From Sphingobium sp. (GTDB lineage: Bacteria; Pseudomonadota; Alphaproteobacteria; Sphingomonadales; Sphingomonadaceae), in NCBI RefSeq assembly GCF_003248505.1, contig NZ_QFOA01000030.1, forward strand, positions 1-35,973: 35,973 bases of DNA, given 5' to 3'. The notes under the pieces were generated by a model, which searched no databases, was not told where the DNA came from, and was given only the letters and a program-made list of their open reading frames with translations. Below are positions 8,707-17,516 of the stretch, piece by piece. The first letter of the stretch is position 1; the number at the start of each line of letters is the position of its first letter. Both the position numbers and the translations under genes were made by a program.

Positions 8707-9754
8707 ATCCCTCCGCCGCTTCGATCTGCTGGCGGCGGCGCACCAGCGCATCGGGCATGGCGGTACGCAGGAAATCCAGCATCGCCTCGCGCACTTCGCA
8801 GCGCAGGTCGAACGCAATGCCCGCGTTGCGCGCCGATAGCAGACCGCGCAGTTCCAGCGCGTCTGCGCGATGGTCGGTGACTTGCAAAATGGCGACACGC
8901 CCGTCCCAGCGCGCGTTCGCCTTGACCGTCGCGACGAAATGATCGCGAATGCGCTGCACGTCCGCAGCCGGATCGACATAAAGAAATACTGTCCCCAGAA
9001 GGTCTGAAGTGCTGGTCGTCCAGTTCTGAAAAGGCTTTTCGAGAAAATAGGATACCGGGACAACCATACGACGGTCGTCCCATATGCGTACGATCACATA
9101 GGTCAGCTTGATCTCTTCGATCCGCCCCCACTCGCCTTCGATAATGACGACATCGTCCAGTCGGATCGGCTCCGAAAACGCCATCTGGATACCGGCTATC
9201 AAGTTCTTGAGTGCAGGCTGGGCTGCGGCACCCACGGCCAGCGCGGCAAGGCCGGCCGATGCCATCAGCGACACGCCGATGGTGCGAACGCCAGGAATGG
9301 CGATCAACATCATCGCAATAACCAGGAACCCGACGATGCATTGAACGATCCGGTAAAGGATACCGAACTTCGTGCGCTTGCGCCGGGCTTTTAGATTATC
9401 CTCGACACTGATGTCGGCACTTCTTTCGAACACGGTCTTGGCCGCGCCCATGGCGCGCAGGATCAGCCAGCCGAGCAGCAGCGCAAAAATCATGCGCGAT
9501 CCGATTGCCCACATTTCCGCAGCCGTATGCCCAAGAGCGATCGATTTGACCCCCGCGCTCAACGCCAGCAGCACGACGAGCCATCGCGTCGGCTGGAAAA
9601 TGGCGGGCAGAAGCGTCGGCTCCCAATGGGAATGGCGCACGAGGCGAAGGGTAACCCAGTAGAGCACCCAATGGACAAGGAAGGCAACGGCTACCGAAGT
9701 CAGGATTGAGATGACAGCGGTCACCGAGATGGGAAGGTTGCTAAAGTCCGGCAT
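8678..9754 (-). CDS. MscS-family mechanosensitive ion channel
   Basis: This inner-membrane channel is expected to open under hypo-osmotic stress. The 358-residue protein has about four or five membrane helices in the first half (ILTSVAVAFLVHWVLYWV, WLVVLLALSAGV, MIFALLLGWLILRAMG, IVGFLVIAMMLIAIPG). The pore-lining helix follows with its small-residue pattern (SLMASAGLAALAVGAAAQ, then PALKNLIAGIQMAF), and the conserved beta domain reads EPIRLDDVVIIEGEWGRIEEI and VPVSYFLEKPFQNWT. The C-terminal alpha/beta part resembles the MscS vestibule. ATG 9754 is the only good start. The gene ends inside the convergent PilZ gene. A specific name such as YbdG-type is not justified from sequence alone. Confidence 0.93.
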   Translation of the reverse strand: MPDFSNLPISVTAVISILTSVAVAFLVHWVLYWVTLRLVRHSHWEPTLLPAIFQPTRWLVVLLALSAGVKSIALGHTAAEMWAIGSRMIFALLLGWLILRAMGAAKTVFERSADISVEDNLKARRKRTKFGILYRIVQCIVGFLVIAMMLIAIPGVRTIGVSLMASAGLAALAVGAAAQPALKNLIAGIQMAFSEPIRLDDVVIIEGEWGRIEEIKLTYVIVRIWDDRRMVVPVSYFLEKPFQNWTTSTSDLLGTVFLYVDPAADVQRIRDHFVATVKANARWDGRVAILQVTDHRADALELRGLLSARNAGIAFDLRCEVREAMLDFLRTAMPDALVRRRQQIEAAEGFTRRSDAAE

Positions 9755-9811
9755 GCGAAGGCCAACGCAACGACCGCCCGGATTGTTTCGCAGGTGCGAA
9801 ACGGCCCGACC

Positions 9812-11875
9812 CTAACCGCCGCGCAACAAGCCCACCGCCGCGTCCTTTTCAAACAGGTAGAGGCAGATGCGCGCCGCCTGCCCCCGCTCGCTGTCGAGAC
9901 CGCCGTCCCGTTCGATCAACAGATGCGCGTCGTCGCGTGCCGCGTCGACCAGAGCCGCCATATGTTCGGGCGTTGCCAGCTTCATCGCCGCTTCGCCCGA
10001 CTGGCGCGTGCCCAGCATTTCGCCCGCGCCGCGCAGCTTCAGATCCTCCTCCGCTATGCGGAAGCCATCATTGCTTTCGCGCATCAACGCCAGCCGCGCG
10101 CGCGACGTTTCGCCCAACGCGTTGCCGCGCAGCAGGATGCAGACGGACGGCTTGTCCCCACGTCCCACGCGACCGCGCAGCTGATGCAGTTGCGCAAGGC
10201 CGAACCGATCCGCGCCCTCGATGATGATGAGGCTGGAATTGGGCACGTCCACCCCGACCTCTATCACCGTGGTCGCGACCAGTACTTGCGTCCGGTTGGC
10301 GGCGAAGGCCGCCATCGCCGCGTCCTTTTCCGGCCCCTTCATCCGTCCATGGACCAGACCGACCGCATTGCCGAACCGCAGCTTCAGCGATTCGGCACGC
10401 GCTTCGGCTGCCGCCTGGTCGCTGGTTTCGCTCTCCTCGACCAGCGGACATACCCAATAAGCCTGCCCCCCGCCCTCGACATGGCGAGCGAGCGCCTCCA
10501 CCACTTCCTCCAGCCGCGACGCCGACATGACCAGCGTCTGGATCGGCTGACGGCCCGGCGGCATCTCGTCCAGGCGGGACACGTCCATTTCGCCGTAATA
10601 AGTCAGCGTCAGCGTGCGCGGGATCGGCGTCGCCGTCATCACCAGCAGATGCGGCGCGCGTTCCGCCTTGTTGGCCAACATCATCCGCTGCGCCACGCCG
10701 AAGCGATGCTGCTCGTCGATCACCGCCAGCCCCAGGCGCTTATACCGCACCGCTTCCTGAAAGATCGCATGAGTGCCCACGAGGATGTCGATGCTGCCGT
10801 CGGCAAGACCCATCAGCGTCGCTTCGCGCACCTTGCCCTTTTCGCGCCCGGTAAGGATCGCGATCTCGACCGGCAGGCCCGCCGCCATCTTTCGCAGCGT
10901 GTCGAAATGCTGACGCGCCAGAATTTCGGTCGGGGCCAGCATCGCGCCCTGCATCCCGGCTTCGACCGCGTTCAGCAGCGCCATCAGTGCGACCAGCGTC
11001 TTGCCTGAACCCACATCGCCCTGAAGCAGCCGCAGCATCGGGGTGGCTTGCGCCATGTCGCCTTCGATCTCGCCCATGGCGCGCCGCTGCGCCCCGGTCG
11101 GGGCGAAAGGCAGCTTCAGCATCGCGCGCAGCCGCCCGTCCCCCTCGATCGGCACGCCGCGCCTGCGCCGCGAAGATTGGCGCACGAGCATCAACGCGAG
11201 CTGTCCGGCGAAAATCTCGTCATAGGCCAAGCGTTCGCGGGCCTTCGCGTCGGCGGGATCGACGTGGACCCGCGCCAGCGCATCGCGCCAGCGCGCCCAC
11301 CCTTTCCCTGCGAGCAGGCTCGGTTCGATCCATTCGGGAAGGTCGGGCGCGCGGCCCAGCGCCTGCGCAGCAAGATCGCGCATCCGATTGTTGGTCAGCC
11401 CCTCAGACAGGCCGTAGATCGCCTCACGCGACGGAACGCTGTCGGCCTCCTCGGGCGGGAGGACGTGGTCGGGATGCACGATCTGGAGATTGTCGCCATA
11501 AGCCTCCAGCTTGCCCGACACGAATTTGGGTTCGTTCAGGGGCAAGAGCTTGCGCGGCCAGCCGCTGTTCTTCCCGAAATAGACCAGCGACACGCCATGG
11601 CCCTGTCCGTCCAGCGCCTGCACCCGGAACGGCGCGCGCGCGCTTCCCCCCGCGCGATACTCGACCGGCGTCAGCATCGTCCCGATCACCCGTCCCGCAT
11701 CCGCCATGTCGAGCGAATCGGTCAGTTTCCGGTCGACCCAGCTCACCGGAAGATGGAAGGCGAGATCGACCGCACGCGCTAGCCCCAGCCGCTCCAACGG
11801 GCGGGCCAGCGCCGGGCCTACCCCCTTGAACAGGGAAATTTCGGCAAAGAGCGGATTGAGAATATCGGGTCGCAT
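9812..11875 (-). CDS. recG: ATP-dependent DNA helicase RecG
   Basis: RecG remodels stalled forks and branch-migrates recombination intermediates. The 687-residue protein has the normal layout: N-terminal wedge/OB-fold region (FKGVGPALARPLERLG near the start), Walker A QGDVGSGKT (about 280-290), a DEAH-like box IDEQHRFGVAQR (about 383), motif III MTATPIPRTL, and the C-terminal helicase half ending with TVIEVGVDVPN, HQLRGRVGRGDKPS and LKLRGAGEMLGTRQSG. The frame is open to 12073, but the protein starts naturally at MRPDILNPLF (ATG 11875); the extra part overlaps sdhE antisense. It is divergent from sdhE-mfd with 142 bases between. Confidence 0.97.
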   Translation of the reverse strand: MRPDILNPLFAEISLFKGVGPALARPLERLGLARAVDLAFHLPVSWVDRKLTDSLDMADAGRVIGTMLTPVEYRAGGSARAPFRVQALDGQGHGVSLVYFGKNSGWPRKLLPLNEPKFVSGKLEAYGDNLQIVHPDHVLPPEEADSVPSREAIYGLSEGLTNNRMRDLAAQALGRAPDLPEWIEPSLLAGKGWARWRDALARVHVDPADAKARERLAYDEIFAGQLALMLVRQSSRRRRGVPIEGDGRLRAMLKLPFAPTGAQRRAMGEIEGDMAQATPMLRLLQGDVGSGKTLVALMALLNAVEAGMQGAMLAPTEILARQHFDTLRKMAAGLPVEIAILTGREKGKVREATLMGLADGSIDILVGTHAIFQEAVRYKRLGLAVIDEQHRFGVAQRMMLANKAERAPHLLVMTATPIPRTLTLTYYGEMDVSRLDEMPPGRQPIQTLVMSASRLEEVVEALARHVEGGGQAYWVCPLVEESETSDQAAAEARAESLKLRFGNAVGLVHGRMKGPEKDAAMAAFAANRTQVLVATTVIEVGVDVPNSSLIIIEGADRFGLAQLHQLRGRVGRGDKPSVCILLRGNALGETSRARLALMRESNDGFRIAEEDLKLRGAGEMLGTRQSGEAAMKLATPEHMAALVDAARDDAHLLIERDGGLDSERGQAARICLYLFEKDAAVGLLRGG

Positions 11876-12017
11876 GTCTATCTGAGCCGCTCTAGAGCAT
11901 TTTAGGGACGGCCGGAACGGTTGCCGCCCCGGAAAATGCACCGACAGAACCATCAGCCGGGACGGCCTTCCAACGCCCGATCGGCTGGATCGCCTATGCC
12001 CGCTAAAGGAACAAATT
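11876..12017. promoter_or_regulatory. Divergent region recG / sdhE
   Basis: This region must hold both promoters. It contains a perfect 10-bp palindrome GCTCTAGAGC (11889-11898) close to the recG start, a motif often found in intergenic repeats of alphaproteobacteria. AAGGA at 12006-12010 is the sdhE ribosome site. Confidence 0.4.
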
Positions 12018-12281
12018 GTGAACGACAATCCCCAGATGCGCCGCATCCAGTTCCGGGCGTGGCATCGCGGCACGCGGGAGGCGGACTACACCGTCGGCGG
12101 GTTCTTCGACCGTTATCATGACACCTGGAATGCCGACGACATCGCGTGGTTCGAACGCTTCATGGAGGAGCAGGACGCCGACATCATGGGATGGGCCCTG
12201 GGCACCATCCCCGTGCCGGAGGAATGGAAAGGACCGATGATGGACCGCTTCCTGAAACTCGACTTCGTAAAGATCGTTTGA
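12018..12281 (+). CDS. sdhE: FAD assembly factor SdhE (succinate dehydrogenase assembly factor 2)
   Basis: SdhE is a small cytoplasmic helical protein that helps attach FAD covalently to SdhA. The 87-residue product shows the family pattern: RAWHRGTREADYTVGGFFDR (the RGxxE-type surface), WNADDIAWFERFMEEQDADI and the aromatic GWALG stretch. In this protein the usual RGxxE motif reads RGTRE. GTG 12018 is the start: AAGGA is 7 bases upstream and the next ATG (12036) would remove the N-terminal helix. It lies 10 bases before mfd; the recG / sdhE-mfd block is a familiar arrangement in alphaproteobacteria. Confidence 0.93.
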   Translation: MNDNPQMRRIQFRAWHRGTREADYTVGGFFDRYHDTWNADDIAWFERFMEEQDADIMGWALGTIPVPEEWKGPMMDRFLKLDFVKIV

Positions 12282-12291
12282 CGCCACATCG

Positions 12292-15200
12292 ATGACCCAC
12301 CTCCAGAAAATCCTCAAGGCGGCAAAGCCGCTGACCCTCTCCGGCGTTCCGGCGGGATTCCAGCCATGGCTGCTGGCCGATCTCGCTCGGGCGGCGGGCG
12401 GCGGAGCGTCGTCGGGGCGGACGGTATTCATCGCGGCCGACGAACAGCAGGCCCGCGCCATCGCCGATACCGCGCCCGCCTTCGCGCCCGAACTGGAGGT
12501 GGTCGAAATCCCGGCCTGGGATTGCCTGCCCTACGATCGCGCCAGCCCGTCGCTGCGCGCAGCGTCCGCCCGCCTTGCGGGGCTGTATGCGCTTCAGGCA
12601 AAGCCCAGCGGTCCGCAGCTCGTCGTCACGACGCTGGCCGCGATGACGCAGCGCACGTTGACGCCCTTCCGCGTCCGCCAGCTGGTCGCGAAGCTCGCGC
12701 CAAAGGAGCGGATCGCGATCCAGCGATTGGCCGATATGCTCCAGGCAAACGGCTATGTCCGTACCGACACCGTGCACGACCGTGGCGAGTTCGCCATTCG
12801 CGGCGGCATCGTCGACCTGTTTCCCGGCGGCGAAGAACAGCCGCTTCGCCTCGATTTCTTCGGCGATGAGATCGAAACCGTCCGCCGCTTCGATCCTGCC
12901 GACCAGCGCACGACCGGCAGCGTCGATGGCTTTACCCTGCTGCCCGCGTCCGAAGCGCTGCTGGACGAGGACACGATCAAGCGCTTCCGCAGCCGCTATC
13001 GCGAAACGTTCGGCGCGACGGCGACCGGCGATCCGCTCTACCAGGCGGTCAGCGATGGGCGACGGCTCGCAGGGATGGAACATTGGCTCCCGTTGTTCGA
13101 GGAGAAGCTGGTCCCGCTGACCGATCATCTTGGCGATGCTGTCATCGTGCGCGACCATGGCGTGGCGGGCGCGGCGGACAATCGTTTCGAGGCGATCCGC
13201 GACTATCATGCCAACCGGGTGCAGGCAAAGCCGTCCGACCCCGGCTCCTACCGTCCGCTGAAGCCTGCGACGCTCTATCTCGACGCTGCGGAATGGGATG
13301 CGGCGGTGAACGCTCTGCCGATGCATGCCACTACGCCTTTCCACGAACCGGAAAGCGCGAACGTGCTGGATTTCGAAGTGGACAGCCCGCGCGACTTCAC
13401 GCCCGAACGCGCGCAGAACACGAACGTCTACGAAGCGGTCGGCAAGCATATCGACAGCCTGCGCCGCGCGAAAAAGAAAGTGGTGATCGCCAGCTATTCG
13501 GTCGGCGCACGGGAACGACTGTCGGGCCTGCTTGCCGATCATGGCGTTTCCCGTCTCGCGATGGCGGACGACTGGCAGGAGGCGCTCGGCCTTGCCGCTG
13601 ACGGGCGCGTCACGCTGATCGTGCTTTCCCTCGACCATGGCTTCTCCGCGCCGGATGTCGCCGTTCTCACCGAACAGGACATGCTGGGCGACCGGCTGGT
13701 GCGCCGCGCAAAGCGCAAGAAAAGCGCCGATGCGTTTCTTCAGGAACTCGCGACGCTGACGCCCGGCGACCTCGTCGTCCACCGCGATCATGGCATCGGG
13801 CGCTATGACGGGCTGACGCAGATTCCGGTCAGCAAAGCGGCGCACGATTGCGTCGCGCTGGAATATGCGGGCGGCGACAAGCTCTATGTGCCGGTCGAAA
13901 ATCTCGAAGTCCTTTCCCGCTACGGATCGGAGACCGATGGCGTAAGCCTCGACAAGCTGGGCGGCGAAGCGTGGCAGCGGCGCAAGGCGAAGATGAAGGA
14001 GCGCATCCGCGAGATCGCGGGCGAACTTCTCAAGACCGCCGCTGCCCGCGCGCTGCGACCCGCCACCGTCGCGGAACCCGACACGGCGGGCTATCCCGCC
14101 TTTGTCGACCGCTTCCCCTATCAGGAAACGGACGATCAGGATCGCGCCATCGGCGACGTGATCGACGATCTGGGCGCAGGAAAACCGATGGATCGTCTTG
14201 TCTGCGGCGACGTGGGCTTCGGCAAGACGGAGGTTGCGCTGCGTGCAGCGTTCGTCGCGGCGATGGCCGGGATGCAGGTCGTGGTCATCTGCCCCACGAC
14301 CCTGCTCGCCCGGCAGCACCATATGAACTTCGTGGATCGCTTTCGCGGTTTCCCGATCGAGATCGGTCGCCTGTCCCGCCTCGTCCCCGACAAGGAGGCC
14401 AAGGCGACGAAGGCGGGTCTGGCCGACGGCAGCATCGACATCGTGGTCGGCACCCATGCGCTGCTGGCGAAGGGGATCGAATTCAAGCGGCTCGGCCTCG
14501 TCATCGTCGACGAGGAGCAGCGCTTCGGGGTCACCCACAAGGAACGGCTGAAGTCCCTCAAGACAGACGTTCACGTCCTGACGCTCACTGCAACGCCGAT
14601 CCCGCGCACGCTCCAAATGGCGATGTCGGGGCTGCGCGAACTGTCGGTAATCCAGACGCCGCCGGTCGATCGTCTGGCCGTGCGCACTTATGTGATGCCC
14701 TGGGACGGTGTCGTCATCCGCGAGGCGCTGCTGCGCGAACATTATCGCGGCGGCCAAAGCTTCTTCGTTGTGCCGCGCATCGCCGACCTGACCGAAGTCG
14801 AGGAGTTCCTGCGCACCGAGGTCCCGGAGGTAAAGCCCATCGTCGCCCACGGCCAGATGAGCGCAACCGAAGTGGAAGAGCGCATGTCCGCCTTCTACGA
14901 CAAAAGATATGACGTGCTGCTTTCCACCACAATCGTGGAAAGCGGCCTCGACATTCCGAGCGCCAATACGCTCATCATCCACCGCGCCGACCGCTTCGGC
15001 CTTGCCCAGCTGTATCAGTTGCGCGGGCGCGTCGGTCGGTCGAAGACGCGCGCCTACGCCTACATGACGACGCCTGCGACCCGCATCATTACCGAAACGG
15101 CGGAAAAGCGGCTGAAAGTCTTGTCCGATCTCGACACGTTGGGTGCGGGGTTCCAGCTCGCCAGCCACGACCTCGACATTCGCGGCGCGGGCAATCTGGT

Positions 15201-15768
15201 CGGGGACGAACAGTCTGGACATATCAAGGAAGTCGGCTTCGAACTCTACCAGTCGATGCTGGAGGACGCGATCCTGAATGCCAAGGCGGGCGGCATCGCC
15301 GCCGAGCGGCGCAGCGACGACTTTTCGCCCCAGATCACCGTCGACGCGCCCATCCTCATTCCAGAGGACTATGTGCCCGACCTCGACCTGCGGATGGGAC
15401 TGTATCGCCGCATCAACGAACTGGAGGACAGACAGGGCCTCGAATCCTTCGCCGCCGAACTGATCGACCGGTTCGGCAAGCTGCCGCTGCCGACGCAGAA
15501 CCTGCTCAAGATCATCGAGATCAAGCAGAATTGCGTCGCCGCCAACATCGCGAAGATCGATGTCGGGGCCAAGGGGGCGCTCGTCAGCTTCTTCGAGGAT
15601 CGCTTCCCCCGGCCCGAGGGGCTGGTCGCCTATGTCCAGCGTCTCGACGGCGTCGCGCGCCTGCGGCCCGACAGCAAGATCGTCGTCAACCGCGCATGGA
15701 GCGATCCTCAAGCCCGGCTCAACGGTGCGCTGCAATTGTCGAAGGGGCTGGCGAAAGCGGCGGCATGA
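12292..15768 (+). CDS. mfd: Transcription-repair coupling factor Mfd
   Basis: Mfd removes stalled RNA polymerase from damaged DNA and recruits UvrA. The 1158-residue length is normal. In order: UvrB-like domains (VEIPAWDCLPYDR, NGYVRTDTVHDRGEFAIRGG), the CarD-like RNA-polymerase-interacting domain (PGDLVVHRDHGIGRYDGL, about residue 490), RecG-like motor with Walker A CGDVGFGKTEVA (about 637), DEEQRFGVTHKE, TATPIPRTLQMAMSGLRELS, then TTIVESGLDIPSANTLI, LYQLRGRVGRSKTRAYAY and the TRG motif region LDIRGAGNLVGDEQSGH, followed by the C-terminal inhibitory domain. A very long open frame on the opposite strand is only the antisense shadow. Confidence 0.98.
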   Translation: MTHLQKILKAAKPLTLSGVPAGFQPWLLADLARAAGGGASSGRTVFIAADEQQARAIADTAPAFAPELEVVEIPAWDCLPYDRASPSLRAASARLAGLYALQAKPSGPQLVVTTLAAMTQRTLTPFRVRQLVAKLAPKERIAIQRLADMLQANGYVRTDTVHDRGEFAIRGGIVDLFPGGEEQPLRLDFFGDEIETVRRFDPADQRTTGSVDGFTLLPASEALLDEDTIKRFRSRYRETFGATATGDPLYQAVSDGRRLAGMEHWLPLFEEKLVPLTDHLGDAVIVRDHGVAGAADNRFEAIRDYHANRVQAKPSDPGSYRPLKPATLYLDAAEWDAAVNALPMHATTPFHEPESANVLDFEVDSPRDFTPERAQNTNVYEAVGKHIDSLRRAKKKVVIASYSVGARERLSGLLADHGVSRLAMADDWQEALGLAADGRVTLIVLSLDHGFSAPDVAVLTEQDMLGDRLVRRAKRKKSADAFLQELATLTPGDLVVHRDHGIGRYDGLTQIPVSKAAHDCVALEYAGGDKLYVPVENLEVLSRYGSETDGVSLDKLGGEAWQRRKAKMKERIREIAGELLKTAAARALRPATVAEPDTAGYPAFVDRFPYQETDDQDRAIGDVIDDLGAGKPMDRLVCGDVGFGKTEVALRAAFVAAMAGMQVVVICPTTLLARQHHMNFVDRFRGFPIEIGRLSRLVPDKEAKATKAGLADGSIDIVVGTHALLAKGIEFKRLGLVIVDEEQRFGVTHKERLKSLKTDVHVLTLTATPIPRTLQMAMSGLRELSVIQTPPVDRLAVRTYVMPWDGVVIREALLREHYRGGQSFFVVPRIADLTEVEEFLRTEVPEVKPIVAHGQMSATEVEERMSAFYDKRYDVLLSTTIVESGLDIPSANTLIIHRADRFGLAQLYQLRGRVGRSKTRAYAYMTTPATRIITETAEKRLKVLSDLDTLGAGFQLASHDLDIRGAGNLVGDEQSGHIKEVGFELYQSMLEDAILNAKAGGIAAERRSDDFSPQITVDAPILIPEDYVPDLDLRMGLYRRINELEDRQGLESFAAELIDRFGKLPLPTQNLLKIIEIKQNCVAANIAKIDVGAKGALVSFFEDRFPRPEGLVAYVQRLDGVARLRPDSKIVVNRAWSDPQARLNGALQLSKGLAKAAA

Positions 15769-15791
15769 CGCGGCCCTTCCCAGCGTACGCG

Positions 15792-15841
15792 GACGCCTTT
15801 CCTCATGGTGCAGCAAGACGCCTTTCCTCATGGTGCAGCAA
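15792..15841. repeat. Perfect 25-bp tandem duplication
   Basis: The 25-mer beginning GACGCCTTTCCTCATGG and ending TGCAGCAA occurs twice in direct tandem (15792-15816 and 15817-15841) without a mismatch. It lies between the mfd stop and the next gene. It looks like a recent slippage or duplication event in non-coding DNA. Confidence 0.9.
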
Positions 15842-15917
15842 AGGGCCAGCAACAGGCAATTCCTACATCGGCGATGCGACCGGACAACAAAACCCGGCGC
15901 TTAGCAGGAGAAACTTC

Positions 15918-16325
15918 ATGAGCCTCATCCTCATCGTTCTCGCAGCCGGTGCCAGCCATAGCGTCGCGCTGGAGCATCACGGCCAGCAATTGGGCGCGAC
16001 CTACACGGCACGCGCAGATACGCAGGCGCGCACGGTCGGTGCCAAGGCAGGTACGCGCATGGATAGTCAGCGATGCCTGTGGACCGCGAACATCGTCGTC
16101 GATCGCACGCTCGATCACGGCCCGGCGCACAGCCGCACCCTGCCCACCGACATGCGCTTTTCCGGCAGCGAGCCCGGCGCATGTCATCCGGCCCGCGCGC
16201 CCGGCGAAGCCGTGGTCGCCCGCAACAGCGACAAGATCCAAGCCAGCCTCGTCGCTCTGGCGCAGGCGGACCGCGCGCCCTTGCTAGCGGAACTCGATTC
16301 TGCCCGTGCCCTTGCGGTCAACTGA
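15918..16325 (+). CDS. Small secreted hypothetical protein, 135 aa
   Basis: The start is supported by AGGAG (15906-15910) 7 bases before the ATG. The N-terminus MSLILIVLAAGASHSVALEH looks like a short signal peptide without the usual positive charges, so secretion is likely but not certain. The rest has two cysteines (RCLWTAN and ACHPA) that could form a disulfide, and no domain I recognise. It overlaps the following porin-like gene by 20 bases, so the two are probably co-expressed and both envelope-located. Confidence 0.7.
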   Translation: MSLILIVLAAGASHSVALEHHGQQLGATYTARADTQARTVGAKAGTRMDSQRCLWTANIVVDRTLDHGPAHSRTLPTDMRFSGSEPGACHPARAPGEAVVARNSDKIQASLVALAQADRAPLLAELDSARALAVN

Positions 16326-17049
16326 CTGCCCCCGTCCCGCGGCATGGCTGGGAGCGATGCTGCTCGCCAGCCATGCCATGTCGGCAAGTGCGCAATATGC
16401 CGGGGGGATAGGCGTCACTGCAGAAGCGATGAGCGATGACCGCCGCCGGGGCCTGAGCTGGAGCGATGGCGATCCAGCGCTGCGGGTCGGCGTGGCCGTT
16501 CCGGTAACCGATGGCCTCACCCTGGACGGAGCGGCGACGGCCCTTTGGGGGAGTCCGCGCCACGGCGAAGCCGATGCCGTATTGGACATAGGCCCGACAT
16601 TTGCGCGGCAGTTGGGCAGCTGGCGTTTGGGCGTGGAGGGACGCTATCACATCTTCCCCGGAGCATCGGATCAGGGCTATGGCGAGGTCGGCGCGAATGC
16701 GGGCTTCACCATCGGACCGGCCAATATCGATCTGTCCGCGCGTTACGCCCCCCGCCAGTCGACCATCGGCGGCGACAATCTTTACGTTTCGGCAGGCGCG
16801 TCTGCGGCCATTCCCGGCACCGCCTTCACGCTTTCCGGCCATGTCGGTCGCTCGACAGGCGACACGCGCGATCCTGAGCGGGCGGCGCGGCTTCGCCCCG
16901 GCGGGAATTATTGGGATCACGATCTTGGCATCGACTGGTATCGCGGGCGCTGGTCCGCCGGGCTGCGCTACGCCGATACCGACATCGAGGCACCCGACGT
17001 CGTTCATGCGGGCGCCACACTTATCGGCAGGATCGGCGTCACCTTCTAA
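16306..17049 (+). CDS. TorF-family putative porin (Gcw_chp type)
   Basis: The 247-residue protein begins with a signal peptide (AWLGAMLLASHAMSASAQ, cleavage after AQ near residue 30). It continues as a beta-strand-rich sequence typical of the Gcw_chp/TorF group: VTAEAMSDDRRRGLSWSDGD replaces the usual FRGxSxSDxxPA, then GYGEVGANAGFTIGPANIDL, SARYAPRQSTIGGDNLYV, AIPGTAFTLSGHVG and the terminal strand ATLIGRIGVTF ending in Phe as outer-membrane barrels do. The likely location is the outer membrane; the substrate is unknown. GTG 16306 overlaps the upstream gene; no better start preserves the signal peptide. Confidence 0.78.
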   Translation: MPLRSTDCPRPAAWLGAMLLASHAMSASAQYAGGIGVTAEAMSDDRRRGLSWSDGDPALRVGVAVPVTDGLTLDGAATALWGSPRHGEADAVLDIGPTFARQLGSWRLGVEGRYHIFPGASDQGYGEVGANAGFTIGPANIDLSARYAPRQSTIGGDNLYVSAGASAAIPGTAFTLSGHVGRSTGDTRDPERAARLRPGGNYWDHDLGIDWYRGRWSAGLRYADTDIEAPDVVHAGATLIGRIGVTF

Positions 17050-17119
17050 GGGCGCACCGGGAAGTTCTGTCTTTTCCGAACCGCTTCCGCTACGAAGCGC
17101 GAAAGCAGGGAGGCGCATC

Positions 17120-17515
17120 ATGCCGGTCGAACTTACTATCATCGCCTGGAGCATGATCCTGCTCCTCGTACACATCTTTGCCGCCGGGCATTTCAAGACG
17201 AAGCAATATGGCCCCAAATGGAACATGGGCGCACGGGACGAGGAGCTTCCGCCTCTGAACCCCGTGGCCGGGCGACTGGTGCGGGCGCAGGCCAATTTCC
17301 TGGAAACTCTGCCCATCGCCATCGTCGCGCTGATCGGCGTCGTCGTGGCGGGTCGCGCCAGCGGATGGACCGCGACCGGCGGCTGGATCTGGCTCGGCGC
17401 GCGGGTGGTTTACCTGCCGCTCTATGGGGCGGGCGTCCCGGTGGTGCGGACTATCGTTTTCCTGGCCAGCCTCGTCGGCCTGCTCATCGCCCTGTGGCCC
17501 CTGCTCGCTTTGTAA
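17120..17515 (+). CDS. MAPEG family membrane protein
   Basis: This 131-residue protein has four membrane segments in the MAPEG pattern (eicosanoid and glutathione metabolism fold): ELTIIAWSMILLLVHIFAA, then the conserved loop GRLVRAQANFLETLPIAIVA at the start of helix 2, a third helix (WIWLGARVVYLPLYGAGVP) and a last one (IVFLASLVGLLIALWPLL). RAQANFLETLP corresponds to the family RAxxNxxExxP signature. Bacterial members mostly lack a known substrate. ATG 17120 is fixed by AGGGAGG (17107-17113). It is convergent with the GGDEF/EAL gene, one base between stop codons. Confidence 0.87.
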   Translation: MPVELTIIAWSMILLLVHIFAAGHFKTKQYGPKWNMGARDEELPPLNPVAGRLVRAQANFLETLPIAIVALIGVVVAGRASGWTATGGWIWLGARVVYLPLYGAGVPVVRTIVFLASLVGLLIALWPLLAL

Positions 17516-17516
17516 C

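Noticed and set aside
9786..9801. Hairpin TTTCGC-AGGT-GCGAAA between recG and the MscS gene
   Set aside because: Short stem without a T-run; insufficient to call a terminator or operator.
12184..15852. Open frame of 1222 codons on the minus strand opposite mfd
   Set aside because: It mirrors mfd almost exactly, is rich in Arg, His and Gln as antisense frames of GC-rich genes are, and has no ribosome site; Mfd on the plus strand is certain.
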